Positions 1 through 7,511 are shown, counted from the first letter of the stretch. The stretch is DNA of 17,058 nucleotides from JAKEGK01 sp036507695 (GCA_036507695.1 DATCIR010000271.1:1-17058); one strand, 5' to 3'. Notes: generated from the sequence alone by a model not told the origin. Numbers and translations are program-made.

Positions 1-245
1 CGGCCTTCACGTTTGAAAAAGCCTCCCGGAATCTTGCCAGCGGCATAGGTTCTTTCCTGGTAGTTGACGGTAAGGGGGAAAAAATCCCGCCCTTCAACGG
101 CTTCTTTCAAAGCCACCGCCGTGACCAGCACTACTGTATCCCCTAAACTCGCCAGCACTGCGCCGCTGGCTTGCCGGGCAATTTCCCCTGTTTCCAACAC
201 CACTTGCTGGTTGCCGAACTTGATTTCTTTTCTCGTAGGATTCAC
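1..245 (-). CDS. pnp: Polynucleotide phosphorylase, N-terminal part (cut by window edge)
   Basis: PNPase is the phosphorolytic 3'-5' exoribonuclease of the RNA degradosome. Only the first 81 codons and part of the next are in the window; the rest lies beyond base 1. The reading frame starts at a GTG (243-245) and gives a first RNase PH domain with the family hallmarks VVLETGEIARQA, GDTVVLVTAV, DFFPLTVNYQERTYAAG and GGFFKREG. The start is fixed because an in-frame TGA lies at 258-260 and no other common start codon stands between; a GAGG lies about 10 bases upstream. It follows rpsO after a 184-base gap with no convincing terminator, so read-through from rpsO is likely, as in other Proteobacteria. 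The motifs make the identification firm. Confidence 0.95.
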   Translation of the reverse strand, partial: MNPTRKEIKFGNQQVVLETGEIARQASGAVLASLGDTVVLVTAVALKEAVEGRDFFPLTVNYQERTYAAGKIPGGFFKREG

Positions 246-272
246 TTCAGAATGTCCTCAATGCCTTTTGGT

Positions 273-295
273 GTTTATGTTTGTTTATGTTTGTT
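273..295. repeat. 10-bp tandem repeat in the rpsO-pnp spacer
   Basis: The unit GTTTATGTTT occurs twice head to tail (273-282 and 283-292), followed by a partial third copy. In the transcript direction it is an A-rich, unstructured stretch just upstream of the pnp ribosome binding site. The rest of the spacer (296-429) holds several ATCAACAT-like short repeats and a weak ACCC/GGGT hairpin without a T-run. No function can be assigned. Confidence 0.5.
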
Positions 296-429
296 GAATT
301 TGATTTCCGTTTACTAACAAACCGATCGCTGTCACGACCCGTGCGGGTTTCATCACTAATAATCAACATGACTATTCAACATTGGTTATCAACATTGATG
401 ATCAAGCGAAACCGGCAAAGTTAACAAAA

Positions 430-699
430 TTAACGGCGCAGTCCTAAACGGGAAATCAGTTCGCGATACCGGTCCAGATTCGTGTTCTTGAGATAGTCCA
501 GCAACTTACGGCGCTTGCTTACCAGGCGCAGCAATCCTTGACGGGAATGATGATCATGTTGGTGATCTTTAAAGTGATTGGACAAATCATCAATTCGCGC
601 GGAAATCAAGGCAACCTGAACTTCCGGAGATCCGGTATCAGCGGCGCCTTGTTGGTATTGATTAACTATTTGGCCTTTTTGTGCGGCGGTTAGAGACAT
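430..699 (-). CDS. rpsO: 30S ribosomal protein S15
   Basis: S15 is a primary binder of the central domain of 16S rRNA and helps form the intersubunit bridge. The 89-residue product has the usual length and the family core, including QGAADTGSPEVQVALI, the HDHHSRQGLLRLVSKRRKLLDYL region and the terminal YRELISRLGLRR. The ATG at 697-699 is preceded by AGGAG at a spacing of 7 bases. The gene sits between truB and pnp, as in most Gammaproteobacteria. A spacer of about 200 bases separates it from truB and contains its own probable promoter, so it can be expressed apart from the nusA-infB operon. Identification is secure. Confidence 0.98.
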   Translation of the reverse strand: MSLTAAQKGQIVNQYQQGAADTGSPEVQVALISARIDDLSNHFKDHQHDHHSRQGLLRLVSKRRKLLDYLKNTNLDRYRELISRLGLRR

Positions 700-728
700 T
701 GAATAACTCCTACTCGGTAAACTTTTAT

Positions 729-773
729 TGCGTTATAAATAAAAAGTTGCATTATAAATAAAAAGTTGCGTTA
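729..773. repeat. 19-bp AT-rich tandem repeat upstream of rpsO
   Basis: Two nearly identical 19-base units (729-747 and 748-766, differing at one base) begin TGC[G/A]TTATAAATAAA. A third unit starts at 767 and diverges after seven bases, and a further TGCGTTA occurs at 799-805. The tract contains the best -10 candidate for rpsO. It lies in the truB-rpsO spacer (700-908), which otherwise shows a GCTGATCAGC palindrome (856-865) and no clear terminator. Confidence 0.75.
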
Positions 774-779
774 TGAAAA
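751..779 (-). promoter_or_regulatory. Probable sigma-70 promoter for rpsO(-pnp)
   Basis: Read on the minus strand, a perfect TATAAT (751-756) is preceded by TTTTCA (774-779, four of six consensus bases) with a 17-base spacer. Transcription would start near 744, giving a leader of about 45 bases before the rpsO ATG. A second -10-like TATAAC (732-737), made by the repeated unit, has only a poor -35. An rpsO promoter between truB and rpsO is known in E. coli; its use here is inferred from sequence. Confidence 0.5.
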
Positions 780-908
780 ATTTCGTTAAAAAACCGTTTG
801 CGTTAAAAATTTTTTCAGCCGGCGTCACATTGAGTTACTGGGCAGTGATTCTCACGCTGATCAGCTCGTAAACCCAAACCGTATGGCATGGTTCGGGAAG
901 GGCGAATT

Positions 909-1835
909 TTACCCCATTTTGGCCAGGTTCATCAAACGCTTGGGGGTCACTCGCCCATCGTCCTGTACCCATCCGATGCCGAGAAATACGCCAGCAGGAT
1001 CGTATAACCGGACGTAACCCCCGATTTTTAAACGAGGTACGAATACGGCTTGTCCCTGGCGAAGGTAAAACGCCGCATCCGCGGATAATTGCACTTCTGT
1101 CCAGTCGCCAAGACTGGCATCCATTGGCAACAAGACCTGATCCAACGCTGTAACACCTTGTTCCGAGAGCTTATTTAACTGCTCCAGGGTATGCATTTTT
1201 ACCCCTTCAAAAGCCCCCACCTGAAGCCGGCGCAGTGCCGCAATATGCGCACCGCATCCCAGGGCTTTGCCAATATCATCGGCCAAGGCGCGAATATAAG
1301 TGCCTTTGGAACAGCTAATATCGAGTTCCAAGCTATCGTTTTCGAACCTGATCAGGTCCAGGCGATGCACGGTAATGGTTCTGGCCTCCCGTTCCACCTC
1401 GATTCCCTGGTGGGCCAGTTTGTACAATGGAACACCACCTTGCTTTATCGCCGAATGCATGGGGGGAACCTGGCTTTGTTCACCCAGAAATTCCAGCAAT
1501 ACACCGCGAAGCCGCTGTTCCTCAATCCCGGCTACGGGACGGGTCTCAATGACCAGGCCATCCGCGTCAGCGCTATCCGTGCGGACACCCAACTTGCACA
1601 CGGCAAGATATCGCTTATCCGCATTCAACAAAAAATTGGAGATTTTTGTCGCTTCACCAAAACAAACCGGCAACATGCCGGTCGCCAGCGGATCAAGACT
1701 GCCAGTATGACCGGCCTTGCGGGCCTGAAACAGGCGCTTTACTATTTGCAATGCCTGGTTGGACGTCAATCCCTGCGGTTTATCCAGCAAGAGTATTCCG
1801 TCAACATCACGGCCTTTACTATGGCGTTTTGCCAA
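909..1835 (-). CDS. truB: tRNA pseudouridine(55) synthase TruB
   Basis: TruB converts U55 in the T-loop of nearly all tRNAs to pseudouridine and also acts as a tRNA folding chaperone. The 308-residue protein carries the catalytic block GHTGSLDPLATGMLP, with the nucleophilic aspartate at residue 48, the same number as in E. coli. It also has the LLLDKPQG and SKGTYIRALADDIG motifs and a C-terminal PUA-like domain ending near GGYVRLYDPAGVFLGIG. The start is a TTG (1833-1835) with AGAGG six bases upstream; this places the conserved GRD at residues 8-10, as in relatives. It lies 102 bases after rbfA in the nusA-infB operon. Confidence 0.96.
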   Translation of the reverse strand: MAKRHSKGRDVDGILLLDKPQGLTSNQALQIVKRLFQARKAGHTGSLDPLATGMLPVCFGEATKISNFLLNADKRYLAVCKLGVRTDSADADGLVIETRPVAGIEEQRLRGVLLEFLGEQSQVPPMHSAIKQGGVPLYKLAHQGIEVEREARTITVHRLDLIRFENDSLELDISCSKGTYIRALADDIGKALGCGAHIAALRRLQVGAFEGVKMHTLEQLNKLSEQGVTALDQVLLPMDASLGDWTEVQLSADAAFYLRQGQAVFVPRLKIGGYVRLYDPAGVFLGIGWVQDDGRVTPKRLMNLAKMG

Positions 1836-1937
1836 GCCAAACCTCTAATTTTTCGCAGCAGCCGGAGCCAAGCTCACCGGGAGACCAAACCAGACAACAA
1901 AGCGTTGCGGACGGACCACTATAATAATACTGTTGAA

Positions 1938-2309
1938 TTATTTTTCCTTGGCTGCCTGGTCCGAGGCGACCGCCGTCGAAATGAGTTCAGAAATACGGAT
2001 CGCATTATCGATTGACTGATCATAGACAAATTGCAGTTCCGGCGTGACTCTTAATTTCAATCGATGGGCAAGCTCACGCCGTAAGAATCCGGCCGCATGC
2101 GTCAGGCCTTTAATGGTGGCTTCGCGCACCGCATTATCGCCCAGCACGGTGAAATACACCTTAGCGTACTCGAAGTCGCGCGGCACTTCGACGGTGGTTA
2201 TGGTCACCATGCCTATTCGCGGGTCTTTGACTTCAAATTGAATCAGCGCCGCCAGTTCACGCTGAATCTGATCGGCAACCCGGTCTGAACGGTTAAATTC
2301 TCGCGCCAT
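1938..2309 (-). CDS. rbfA: 30S ribosome-binding factor A
   Basis: RbfA is a small KH-fold protein that binds immature 30S subunits near the 5' helix of 16S rRNA and is needed for late maturation and cold adaptation. The 123-residue product has the usual length and the signatures REFNRSDRVADQIQRELA, EVKDPRIGMVTIT and YAKVYFTVLG. The ATG (2307-2309) has no recognisable Shine-Dalgarno sequence; the upstream bases are A/T-rich and contain a 12-bp direct repeat. The gap to infB is 57 bases. The infB-rbfA-truB order is highly conserved and supports the call. Confidence 0.95.
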   Translation of the reverse strand: MAREFNRSDRVADQIQRELAALIQFEVKDPRIGMVTITTVEVPRDFEYAKVYFTVLGDNAVREATIKGLTHAAGFLRRELAHRLKLRVTPELQFVYDQSIDNAIRISELISTAVASDQAAKEK

Positions 2310-2311
2310 AA

Positions 2312-2343
2312 TTAATGCGAATAATGCTTCTTTAATGCGAATA
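2312..2343. repeat. 12-bp direct repeat before rbfA
   Basis: TTAATGCGAATA occurs exactly twice (2312-2323 and 2332-2343), at a 20-base period, in the 57-base infB-rbfA gap. The repeat occupies the position where the rbfA ribosome binding site would be, and no good Shine-Dalgarno sequence is visible. It may be a local duplication or part of a translational control element; nothing decides this. Confidence 0.6.
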
Positions 2344-2366
2344 CAGTTTTTCTGTGCGCGGCATTA

Positions 2367-5081
2367 CTACAACGTACGTTTAACCTTGACGCGTTCATAA
2401 ACTTCGATCTGATCGCCGACTTTGACGTCATTGTAGTTTTTCACTCCGATTCCACATTCCTTACCGGACGCCACTTCCTGCACATCGTCCTTAAAGCGGC
2501 GCAATGATTCGAGTTCACCCTCGTAAATCACCACATTGTCGCGCAACACACGAATGGGATTACTACGTTTTACAACCCCGTCAACGACCATGCAACCGGC
2601 AATCGCTCCCAGCTTGGGCGAACGGAACACATCGCGCACTTCCGCCAAACCGATAATTTCTTCGCGGAACTCCGGTTTCAGCATTCCCGACAGGGATTGC
2701 TTCACTTCCTCGATGACATCATAGATAACGCTGTAATAGTGAAGATCCACGCCTTCTTCTTCGATCAAACGCCTGGCCACTGAGTCAGCACGCACATTAA
2801 AGCCTATCAGCACCGCATTGGATGCCACTGCCAGGTTGGCATCAGACTCATTAATACCGCCGACGCCGCTGGCGATGATCTTGACCTTGACTTCGTCCGT
2901 GGACAGGCTCTCCAGCGCTTCTGACAATGCTTCCGCGGTACCCTGGACATCGGTTTTGATAACCAGGTTAAGGGCATTAACCTTGCCCTCTTCCATTTGC
3001 GAAAACATATTTTCGAGCTTGGTTTCCTGTTGTTTGGCAAGTTTCACGTCACGGAATTTTCCTTGGCGGAATAACGCAACTTCCCGCGCCTTACGCTCGT
3101 CCGGGACACAAATCGCCTCATCACCGGCGGACGGCGCGCCAGATAAGCCCAACACCTCAACCGGCGTTGAAGGACCCGCTTCACTCAATTGATTGCCATG
3201 CTCGTCCAGCAATGCCCTGACCCGGCCATACGCTTGACCCGCCAGCAACACATCGCCTTTACGCAAGGTTCCGTTTTGAACCAGCACCGTGGCAACCGGG
3301 CCGCGGCCTTTATCCAGGCGGGACTCAATCACCACACCCCGTCCGGGCGCATCTTTAATGGAGGTCAGCTCAAGCATCTCGCTTTGCAGCAAAATGGCAG
3401 CCAGCAATTCGTCGATACCTTGACCGGTTTTAGCTGAAACCTCGATAAACTGCGAATCACCGCCCCAGTCTTCAGGCACCACCTGTTCCGCCACCAGTTC
3501 CTGTTTGACACGATCTGGCTGTGCTTCCGGTTTGTCGATTTTGTTCACGGCAACCACGATGGGCACTGCAGCCGCTCTGGCGTGCTGAATGGCTTCCTTG
3601 GTTTGCGGCATCACGCCGTCGTCGGCGGCAACAACCAGCACCACGATATCCGTCGCTTTCGCGCCCCGTGCCCGCATGGCGGTAAATGCCGCGTGGCCGG
3701 GTGTATCCAAAAACGTAATCGCGCCTTTGTCGGTTTCAACGCGATACGCGCCAATGTGTTGTGTAATGCCACCGGCCTCGCCTTCCGCCACTTTTGACTT
3801 GCGGATATAGTCAAGCAGCGAGGTTTTACCATGATCGACGTGGCCCATGATGGTAACCGCGGGCGCGCGGTGAATAATTTCTCCTTCGAACCGCAATTCC
3901 TGCTCGAGCGCTTCTTCGATGGCGTCGGCACGCACCAGTTTGACCTTATGCCCCATTTCCTCGACTGCAACCGCTGCCGTATCCTGATCAAGCACCTGGT
4001 TAATGGTGACCATACTGCCGAGTTTCATCAGTGCCTTGATAAGGTCGGCGGCTTTAACACTCATTTTCTGCGCCAACTCGGCCACGGTTATCGTTTCCGG
4101 AATGCTCACTTCACGGATTATAGGCGCGGTAGGTTTTTCGAATCCATGCAGCGTCTGCGAAACCACGGATTTGGCTTTGGGCTTCTTGCGGCGGCCAAAC
4201 TTGCTGGAATCAACATGCAATTCCTCACGCCCGTATCGAGTTCCTTTTTCAAGCCGGTCGGTTTTTGCCCGCTTGGGCTTTTTGCCCTCGGCTTCCTTTT
4301 GTTCCTCAATTACTACAGCGGCACTTGGTTCAGGCGCGAGTACTTCTTCTTCGTACTCTGTTTCAAAACCCTGAACTAATAATTCCCTCGCCGAGTGTTT
4401 GCTGCTGCGTTTCTTAACCTTTTTATCCTTGATTTCTTCTTCTTCAAAATCCTTGGTTTTTGACTTCTTGCCTTTCTTGCCCTCGCTGACCGCGGCGGCG
4501 GCTTGCTCAGCAGTTTGCGCCGGCGTTTTGGCGGTGACCGTGGTTTCGACAGCTTGTGTAGCTGCTATGCCTGTAACCGCTGCTTTGCCGGCTTCTGAAA
4601 TTTCCCCGGCAAGCGGAGCAACCAATGCTGCAGCGCTTTCCCCTGTTTGAGTAACCGGTTGTTTCTCGCCCTCGATCTGCTTTTTCAGCTCATCTTTAGC
4701 TTTGACTAACGCCTCTTTAGCCTCTTTTTCAGTTTTCAGGCGTTCGGTTTCTTCAGCGATCACCACGCTGCGCTTGACGTAAGTGCGTCTTTTCCGGACC
4801 TCAACACTGACAGTCTTGGCGCGGACGCCTCGCCCGGTAGTTGCCGGTTGTTTCAGCTCACTGACACTTTTGCGTTTCAGGGTGATTTTACCGGTGGTTA
4901 ACGGCTTTTGCCCGCTGCCATGGCTGTCACGCAAAAAATTCAATAACTGTGCTTTTTGGTCATCGCTAACAGTTTCGTCCGGATCACTCATAGGCAATCC
5001 CGCCTTGCTTAGCTGACTAAGCAAGCGGTCAACAGGTACACCGAGTACACTTGCAAGCTGTTTTACACTAACGCCTGGCAT
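2367..5081 (-). CDS. infB: Translation initiation factor IF-2
   Basis: IF-2 is the GTPase that brings fMet-tRNA to the 30S subunit and promotes subunit joining. The protein starts MPGVSVKQLASVLGV with an IF2 N-terminal domain. A long lysine/glutamate/alanine-rich linker follows (about residues 60-310), then a second IF2_N domain. The G domain has GHVDHGKT (413-420), DTPGH (459-463) and NKID (513-516), and domains II-IV complete the protein to residue 904, close to the 890 of E. coli. The ATG at 5079-5081 is chosen because GAGGAG stands four bases before it and the product aligns with the family start. The frame stays open to 5132, but that would overlap the nusA end and add an atypical 17 residues. 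It lies 16 bases after nusA. Confidence 0.97.
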   Translation of the reverse strand: MPGVSVKQLASVLGVPVDRLLSQLSKAGLPMSDPDETVSDDQKAQLLNFLRDSHGSGQKPLTTGKITLKRKSVSELKQPATTGRGVRAKTVSVEVRKRRTYVKRSVVIAEETERLKTEKEAKEALVKAKDELKKQIEGEKQPVTQTGESAAALVAPLAGEISEAGKAAVTGIAATQAVETTVTAKTPAQTAEQAAAAVSEGKKGKKSKTKDFEEEEIKDKKVKKRSSKHSARELLVQGFETEYEEEVLAPEPSAAVVIEEQKEAEGKKPKRAKTDRLEKGTRYGREELHVDSSKFGRRKKPKAKSVVSQTLHGFEKPTAPIIREVSIPETITVAELAQKMSVKAADLIKALMKLGSMVTINQVLDQDTAAVAVEEMGHKVKLVRADAIEEALEQELRFEGEIIHRAPAVTIMGHVDHGKTSLLDYIRKSKVAEGEAGGITQHIGAYRVETDKGAITFLDTPGHAAFTAMRARGAKATDIVVLVVAADDGVMPQTKEAIQHARAAAVPIVVAVNKIDKPEAQPDRVKQELVAEQVVPEDWGGDSQFIEVSAKTGQGIDELLAAILLQSEMLELTSIKDAPGRGVVIESRLDKGRGPVATVLVQNGTLRKGDVLLAGQAYGRVRALLDEHGNQLSEAGPSTPVEVLGLSGAPSAGDEAICVPDERKAREVALFRQGKFRDVKLAKQQETKLENMFSQMEEGKVNALNLVIKTDVQGTAEALSEALESLSTDEVKVKIIASGVGGINESDANLAVASNAVLIGFNVRADSVARRLIEEEGVDLHYYSVIYDVIEEVKQSLSGMLKPEFREEIIGLAEVRDVFRSPKLGAIAGCMVVDGVVKRSNPIRVLRDNVVIYEGELESLRRFKDDVQEVASGKECGIGVKNYNDVKVGDQIEVYERVKVKRTL

Positions 5082-5097
5082 AGAACTCCTCAAGTTA

Positions 5098-6600
5098 TTA
5101 ACCTTGTTGCTCATCCGCAAACCATGGGGCACGCGCTGTCATAATGAGTTGCGCGGCTTTCTCTTTATCCAATACTTCAATATCCAGCAGCTCGTCCACT
5201 GACTGCTCCGCAAGATCTTCCATGGTGACCACCCCCTTGCTCGCCAACAGATACGCCAGGTGGGGATCCATTCCATCCATATTCAACAGGTCTTCCGCGG
5301 GTTTCGAAGCTTCCAGTTCCTCCTCCTGTGCCAACGCTTTGGTTAGCAGCACGTCTTTCGCGCGGCTGCGCAGTTCATTCACCATCTGCTCGTCAAATTC
5401 TTCTATGGCCAGCATCTCATTCAGCGGCACATAGGCCACCTCTTCAACGCTGGAATAACCTTCCTGAACCAGGATCGACGCTACTTCCTCGTCTACATCA
5501 AGCTGCTCCATGAATAATTTCTGCGCCGCTTCTAGTTCAGCTTCGGTTCTTTCCGCCGCTTGTGATTCCGACATGACATTCAGTTCCCAGCCGGTCAGAT
5601 TGCTCGCCAACCGGACATTTTGTCCGCCACGGCCAATTGCCTGCGATAACTGGTCATCGCCCACCGCAATGTTCATGGAGTGCATATCTTCATCAACCAC
5701 AATGGAAACCACTTCCGCAGGGGACATGGCATTAATGACAAATTGAGCGGGATTATCGTCCCAAAGAATAATATCCACCCGTTCTTCCGCCAGTTCGTTG
5801 GACACGGCGCGCACACGCGAACCCCGCATGCCTACACAAGCGCCTACCGGATCAATACGGGGATCATTGGACTTCACCGCGATTTTGGCCCTGGAACCGG
5901 GATCTCGCGCGGCACCTAATATGTCGATCAAACCTTCCCCCACTTCGGGTACTTCCAACTTGAAAAGTTCAATTAACAATCCCGGCCCGGTACGGCTTAC
6001 AAACAGTTGTGGTCCGCGCACTTCCGGGCGCACTTCCTTCAAGTAACCGCGCACCCGGTCACCGGGACGTACGGCTTCGCGCGGAATCATTTCTTCCCTG
6101 GGAATCAGGGCTTCCACGTTGTCGCCCAAATCAATGGTGACATTACCTTTCTCTACGCGCTTTACGACACCCATCACCAGCTCACCGACCCGGTTCCGGT
6201 AGGCGTCCACCACCCGCGCACGCTCCGCTTCACGGACTTTTTGCACGATAACCTGTTTGGCGGTTTGCGCGGCAATACGGCCAAATTCCACCGACGCCAT
6301 GGGTTCTTCTATAAAACCACCCGCATCCACGTCCGGATTGATTTTTTTGGCTTCGCTCAAATGAATCTGCTTATCAGGAAACTCCAGTTCTTCATCATCC
6401 GCCAGAACCTGCCAGCGACGGAATGTGTCATAGTTTCCTGTCTTTTGATCGATCACCACGCGCGTATCAATATCCGCGTTATGTAATTTTTTACTCGCGG
6501 TCGCCAACGCCTGTTCAATGGCTTCGAATATAGTTTGCCGGCTAATGCCCTTTTCGTTGGACACCGCATCTACAACAAGTAAGATATCTTTGTTGCTCAT
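5098..6600 (-). CDS. nusA: Transcription termination/antitermination protein NusA
   Basis: NusA binds RNA polymerase and nascent RNA and controls pausing, intrinsic termination and antitermination. The 500-residue protein (E. coli 495) shows an N-terminal polymerase-binding domain (about 1-130) and an S1 domain (about 138-200). Two KH domains follow, with GMRG at 257-260 and GRGG at 323-326. Two acidic C-terminal repeats (about 360-495), with matching LAYLLASKGV/SILVQEGY-type helices, correspond to the AR1/AR2 repeats of Gammaproteobacteria. The ATG at 6598-6600 has AAGAGG about 10 bases upstream. It lies 29 bases after rimP and 16 before infB, the classic operon. Identification is secure. 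Confidence 0.97.
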   Translation of the reverse strand: MSNKDILLVVDAVSNEKGISRQTIFEAIEQALATASKKLHNADIDTRVVIDQKTGNYDTFRRWQVLADDEELEFPDKQIHLSEAKKINPDVDAGGFIEEPMASVEFGRIAAQTAKQVIVQKVREAERARVVDAYRNRVGELVMGVVKRVEKGNVTIDLGDNVEALIPREEMIPREAVRPGDRVRGYLKEVRPEVRGPQLFVSRTGPGLLIELFKLEVPEVGEGLIDILGAARDPGSRAKIAVKSNDPRIDPVGACVGMRGSRVRAVSNELAEERVDIILWDDNPAQFVINAMSPAEVVSIVVDEDMHSMNIAVGDDQLSQAIGRGGQNVRLASNLTGWELNVMSESQAAERTEAELEAAQKLFMEQLDVDEEVASILVQEGYSSVEEVAYVPLNEMLAIEEFDEQMVNELRSRAKDVLLTKALAQEEELEASKPAEDLLNMDGMDPHLAYLLASKGVVTMEDLAEQSVDELLDIEVLDKEKAAQLIMTARAPWFADEQQG

Positions 6601-6629
6601 TTTCGTATTTGCCTCTTGCTACAGCAGCG

Positions 6630-7085
6630 CTAAATTTCCGGTACTAAATTGGCTTTATCGATCGCATCAAACGGTAATTCAACTTCCCGGGCATCCATTT
6701 CCAATACCACATGGTTGTCACCGGCAGCGCGAATCACACCGCTGAATTTTCTTCGTCCGTCAATCGGCGTTGACAGACTTAATTTTACCTGTTTGCCAAT
6801 GAACCGTTTAAAGTGATTCATTGAAAACAACGGTCGGTCCAAGCCCGGCGATGATACCTCCAGACTGTAGTGCCCATGAATGATATCTTCAACATCGAGT
6901 ATTCCGCTGACTTGATGACTGACTCGCTCACAGTCATCCAGCGTTATACCGTCTTCACTGTCGATGTAGATACGCATTAACGAATGCCTGCCCTGGGACA
7001 GGTATTCCACCCCTACCAATTCATAACCCAGGGCCGCAACCGCAGGTTCAATCAAAGCCTGAATATTTGCCGGGGCCTGCCGCAT
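6630..7085 (-). CDS. rimP: Ribosome maturation factor RimP
   Basis: RimP assists maturation of the 30S subunit and association of S12. The 151-residue product matches the E. coli protein in length and in its landmarks: ALGYELVGVEY, RIYIDSEDGITLDDCERVSHQ, LDVEDII, LEVSSPGLDRPLF and the final KANLVPEI. The ATG (7083-7085) is preceded by AGGG at a spacing of about seven bases. It is the first protein gene of the rimP-nusA-infB operon. Its leader contains a promoter and a hairpin with a T-run, so expression may be attenuated before translation starts. Confidence 0.96.
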   Translation of the reverse strand: MRQAPANIQALIEPAVAALGYELVGVEYLSQGRHSLMRIYIDSEDGITLDDCERVSHQVSGILDVEDIIHGHYSLEVSSPGLDRPLFSMNHFKRFIGKQVKLSLSTPIDGRRKFSGVIRAAGDNHVVLEMDAREVELPFDAIDKANLVPEI

Positions 7086-7100
7086 CGATATGCCCTAAAT

Positions 7101-7121
7101 AAAAAATGGGCCAATGGCCCA
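7101..7121 (-). terminator. Attenuator-like hairpin with T-run in the rimP leader
   Basis: On the minus strand, TGGGCC-ATT-GGCCCA forms a perfect 6-bp stem (7116-7121 with 7107-7112) followed at once by six T residues, the form of an intrinsic terminator. It ends only 15 bases before the rimP start codon and lies downstream of the promoter at 7166-7195. It would therefore act on transcripts entering the operon rather than at a gene end. In E. coli the equivalent leader is also a control point of the nusA operon; here the role is inferred. Confidence 0.65.
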
Positions 7122-7165
7122 CCCTAAAGCTCTACATCGTCGTATACATCAAAAACCTGCGGCAT

Positions 7166-7195
7166 AGTATAAACCTTCGCCACGCAAAACGCCAA
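7166..7195 (-). promoter_or_regulatory. Candidate sigma-70 promoter of the rimP-nusA-infB operon
   Basis: Minus-strand TTGGCG (7190-7195) and TATACT (7166-7171) are separated by 18 bases. Transcription would begin near 7159, giving a leader of about 70 bases that contains the hairpin at 7101-7121. It lies downstream of the strong terminator at 7277-7300, which would isolate the operon from the tRNA unit, so a promoter is expected here. The -35 is only a partial match. Confidence 0.45.
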
Positions 7196-7276
7196 GGTTA
7201 ATACGCAGTTACAGCCGGAGTTCCCCAAACTGCTTGCGATCTATGCAACGATTTAATACCAAGCAGACCTTATTCC

Positions 7277-7300
7277 AAAAAAAAACCTCGATGCCGAGGT
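7277..7300 (-). terminator. Strong intrinsic terminator after the tRNA unit (bidirectional)
   Basis: The stem ACCTCG/CGAGGT with a four-base loop (7285-7300) is followed on the minus strand by eight T residues (7284-7277). On the plus strand it is followed by C, T7, C and a further T-run, so it can work both ways. On the minus strand it closes the transcript that starts upstream of tRNA-fMet and crosses the two tRNA-like remnants. The stretch 7122-7276 below it holds the rimP promoter and no gene that I can support. Confidence 0.85.
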
Positions 7301-7318
7301 CTTTTTTTCTTTTTAACT

Positions 7319-7408
7319 TGTTTGCCGCACCGGGATTTAAAGCCGCGGTCTTCGTCTTCAGCGGCTGCGCCGGATGAAAGTTGAGCCCGGCTTCGGGCAC
7401 ACCTCAGC
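7319..7408 (-). pseudogene. Degenerate tRNA-like unit, more decayed copy
   Basis: The 3' end of this unit (7319-7354) aligns with the 3' half of the intact tRNA-fMet at about 25 of 36 positions, including a T-arm-like segment with TTTAAATCC and an ACA tail in place of CCA. Its 5' part (7382-7408) has the GGGCTCA of the anticodon arm and a GAGGTG that resembles the acceptor/D region. Between them lies a block (7356-7389) found identically in the next unit. No cloverleaf with paired acceptor strands can be drawn, so it cannot be a normal tRNA. It is probably an old relic, but a chance or unrelated stable RNA is possible. Confidence 0.4.
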
Positions 7409-7490
7409 TAATCCCTTCAATAAGTTGGTAGCGGGGACAGGATGTGAACCTGCGGCCTTCAGCGGCTGCGCCGGATGAAAGTTGAGCCCG
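7356..7490 (-). repeat. Exact 34-bp direct repeat shared by the two tRNA remnants
   Basis: Positions 7356-7389 and 7457-7490 are identical over 34 bases, 101 bases apart. On the minus strand the block begins CGGGCTCAACTTTCATCCGG. Its first seven bases correspond to the anticodon arm of tRNA-fMet, and the rest replaces the anticodon loop and 3' stem with unrelated, GC-rich sequence. Identity between two copies whose flanks have diverged suggests a recent duplication, gene conversion, or selection on the block. Confidence 0.85.
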
Positions 7491-7511
7491 ACACCGGGCT
7501 GCCACCTCTGC
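7426..7511 (-). pseudogene. Broken second copy of initiator tRNA-fMet
   Basis: The 3' part (7425-7460) matches the intact tRNA-fMet (7534-7569) at 34 of 36 bases, including T-arm, acceptor strand and CCA. The 5' part keeps GTCGGGCTCA of the anticodon arm and a shortened D-arm. The remaining anticodon loop and 3' stem (TAACCCG in the intact gene) are replaced by about 23 bases of other sequence. The 5' acceptor strand (GCAGAGG on the minus strand) no longer pairs with CCCCGCT. It is therefore a tRNA pseudogene, within the same transcription unit as the intact copy. Confidence 0.75.

Noticed and set aside
331..350. ACCC/GGGT hairpin between rpsO and pnp as a terminator
   Set aside because: The stem is only four pairs and no T-run follows on the minus strand.
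1191..2015. 274-codon plus-strand frame opposite truB and the rbfA end
   Set aside because: It lies antisense to a secure conserved gene, shows no recognisable domain and has no ribosome binding site of note.
7122..7165. Possible 13-codon leader peptide (MPQVFDVYDDVEL) ending just before the rimP leader hairpin
   Set aside because: Its ATG directly abuts the proposed -10 box and would lie before the transcript start. It has no ribosome binding site and no run of regulatory codons.
7209..7400. Minus-strand 63-codon frame across the tRNA remnant and terminator
   Set aside because: It runs through a strong terminator and tRNA-like sequence; the protein is low-complexity and unmatched.
7426..7511. 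The second tRNA-like unit as a functional class II tRNA (Leu or Ser type)
   Set aside because: The two acceptor strands do not pair in any register I could draw, and its 3' half is plainly a copy of tRNA-fMet.
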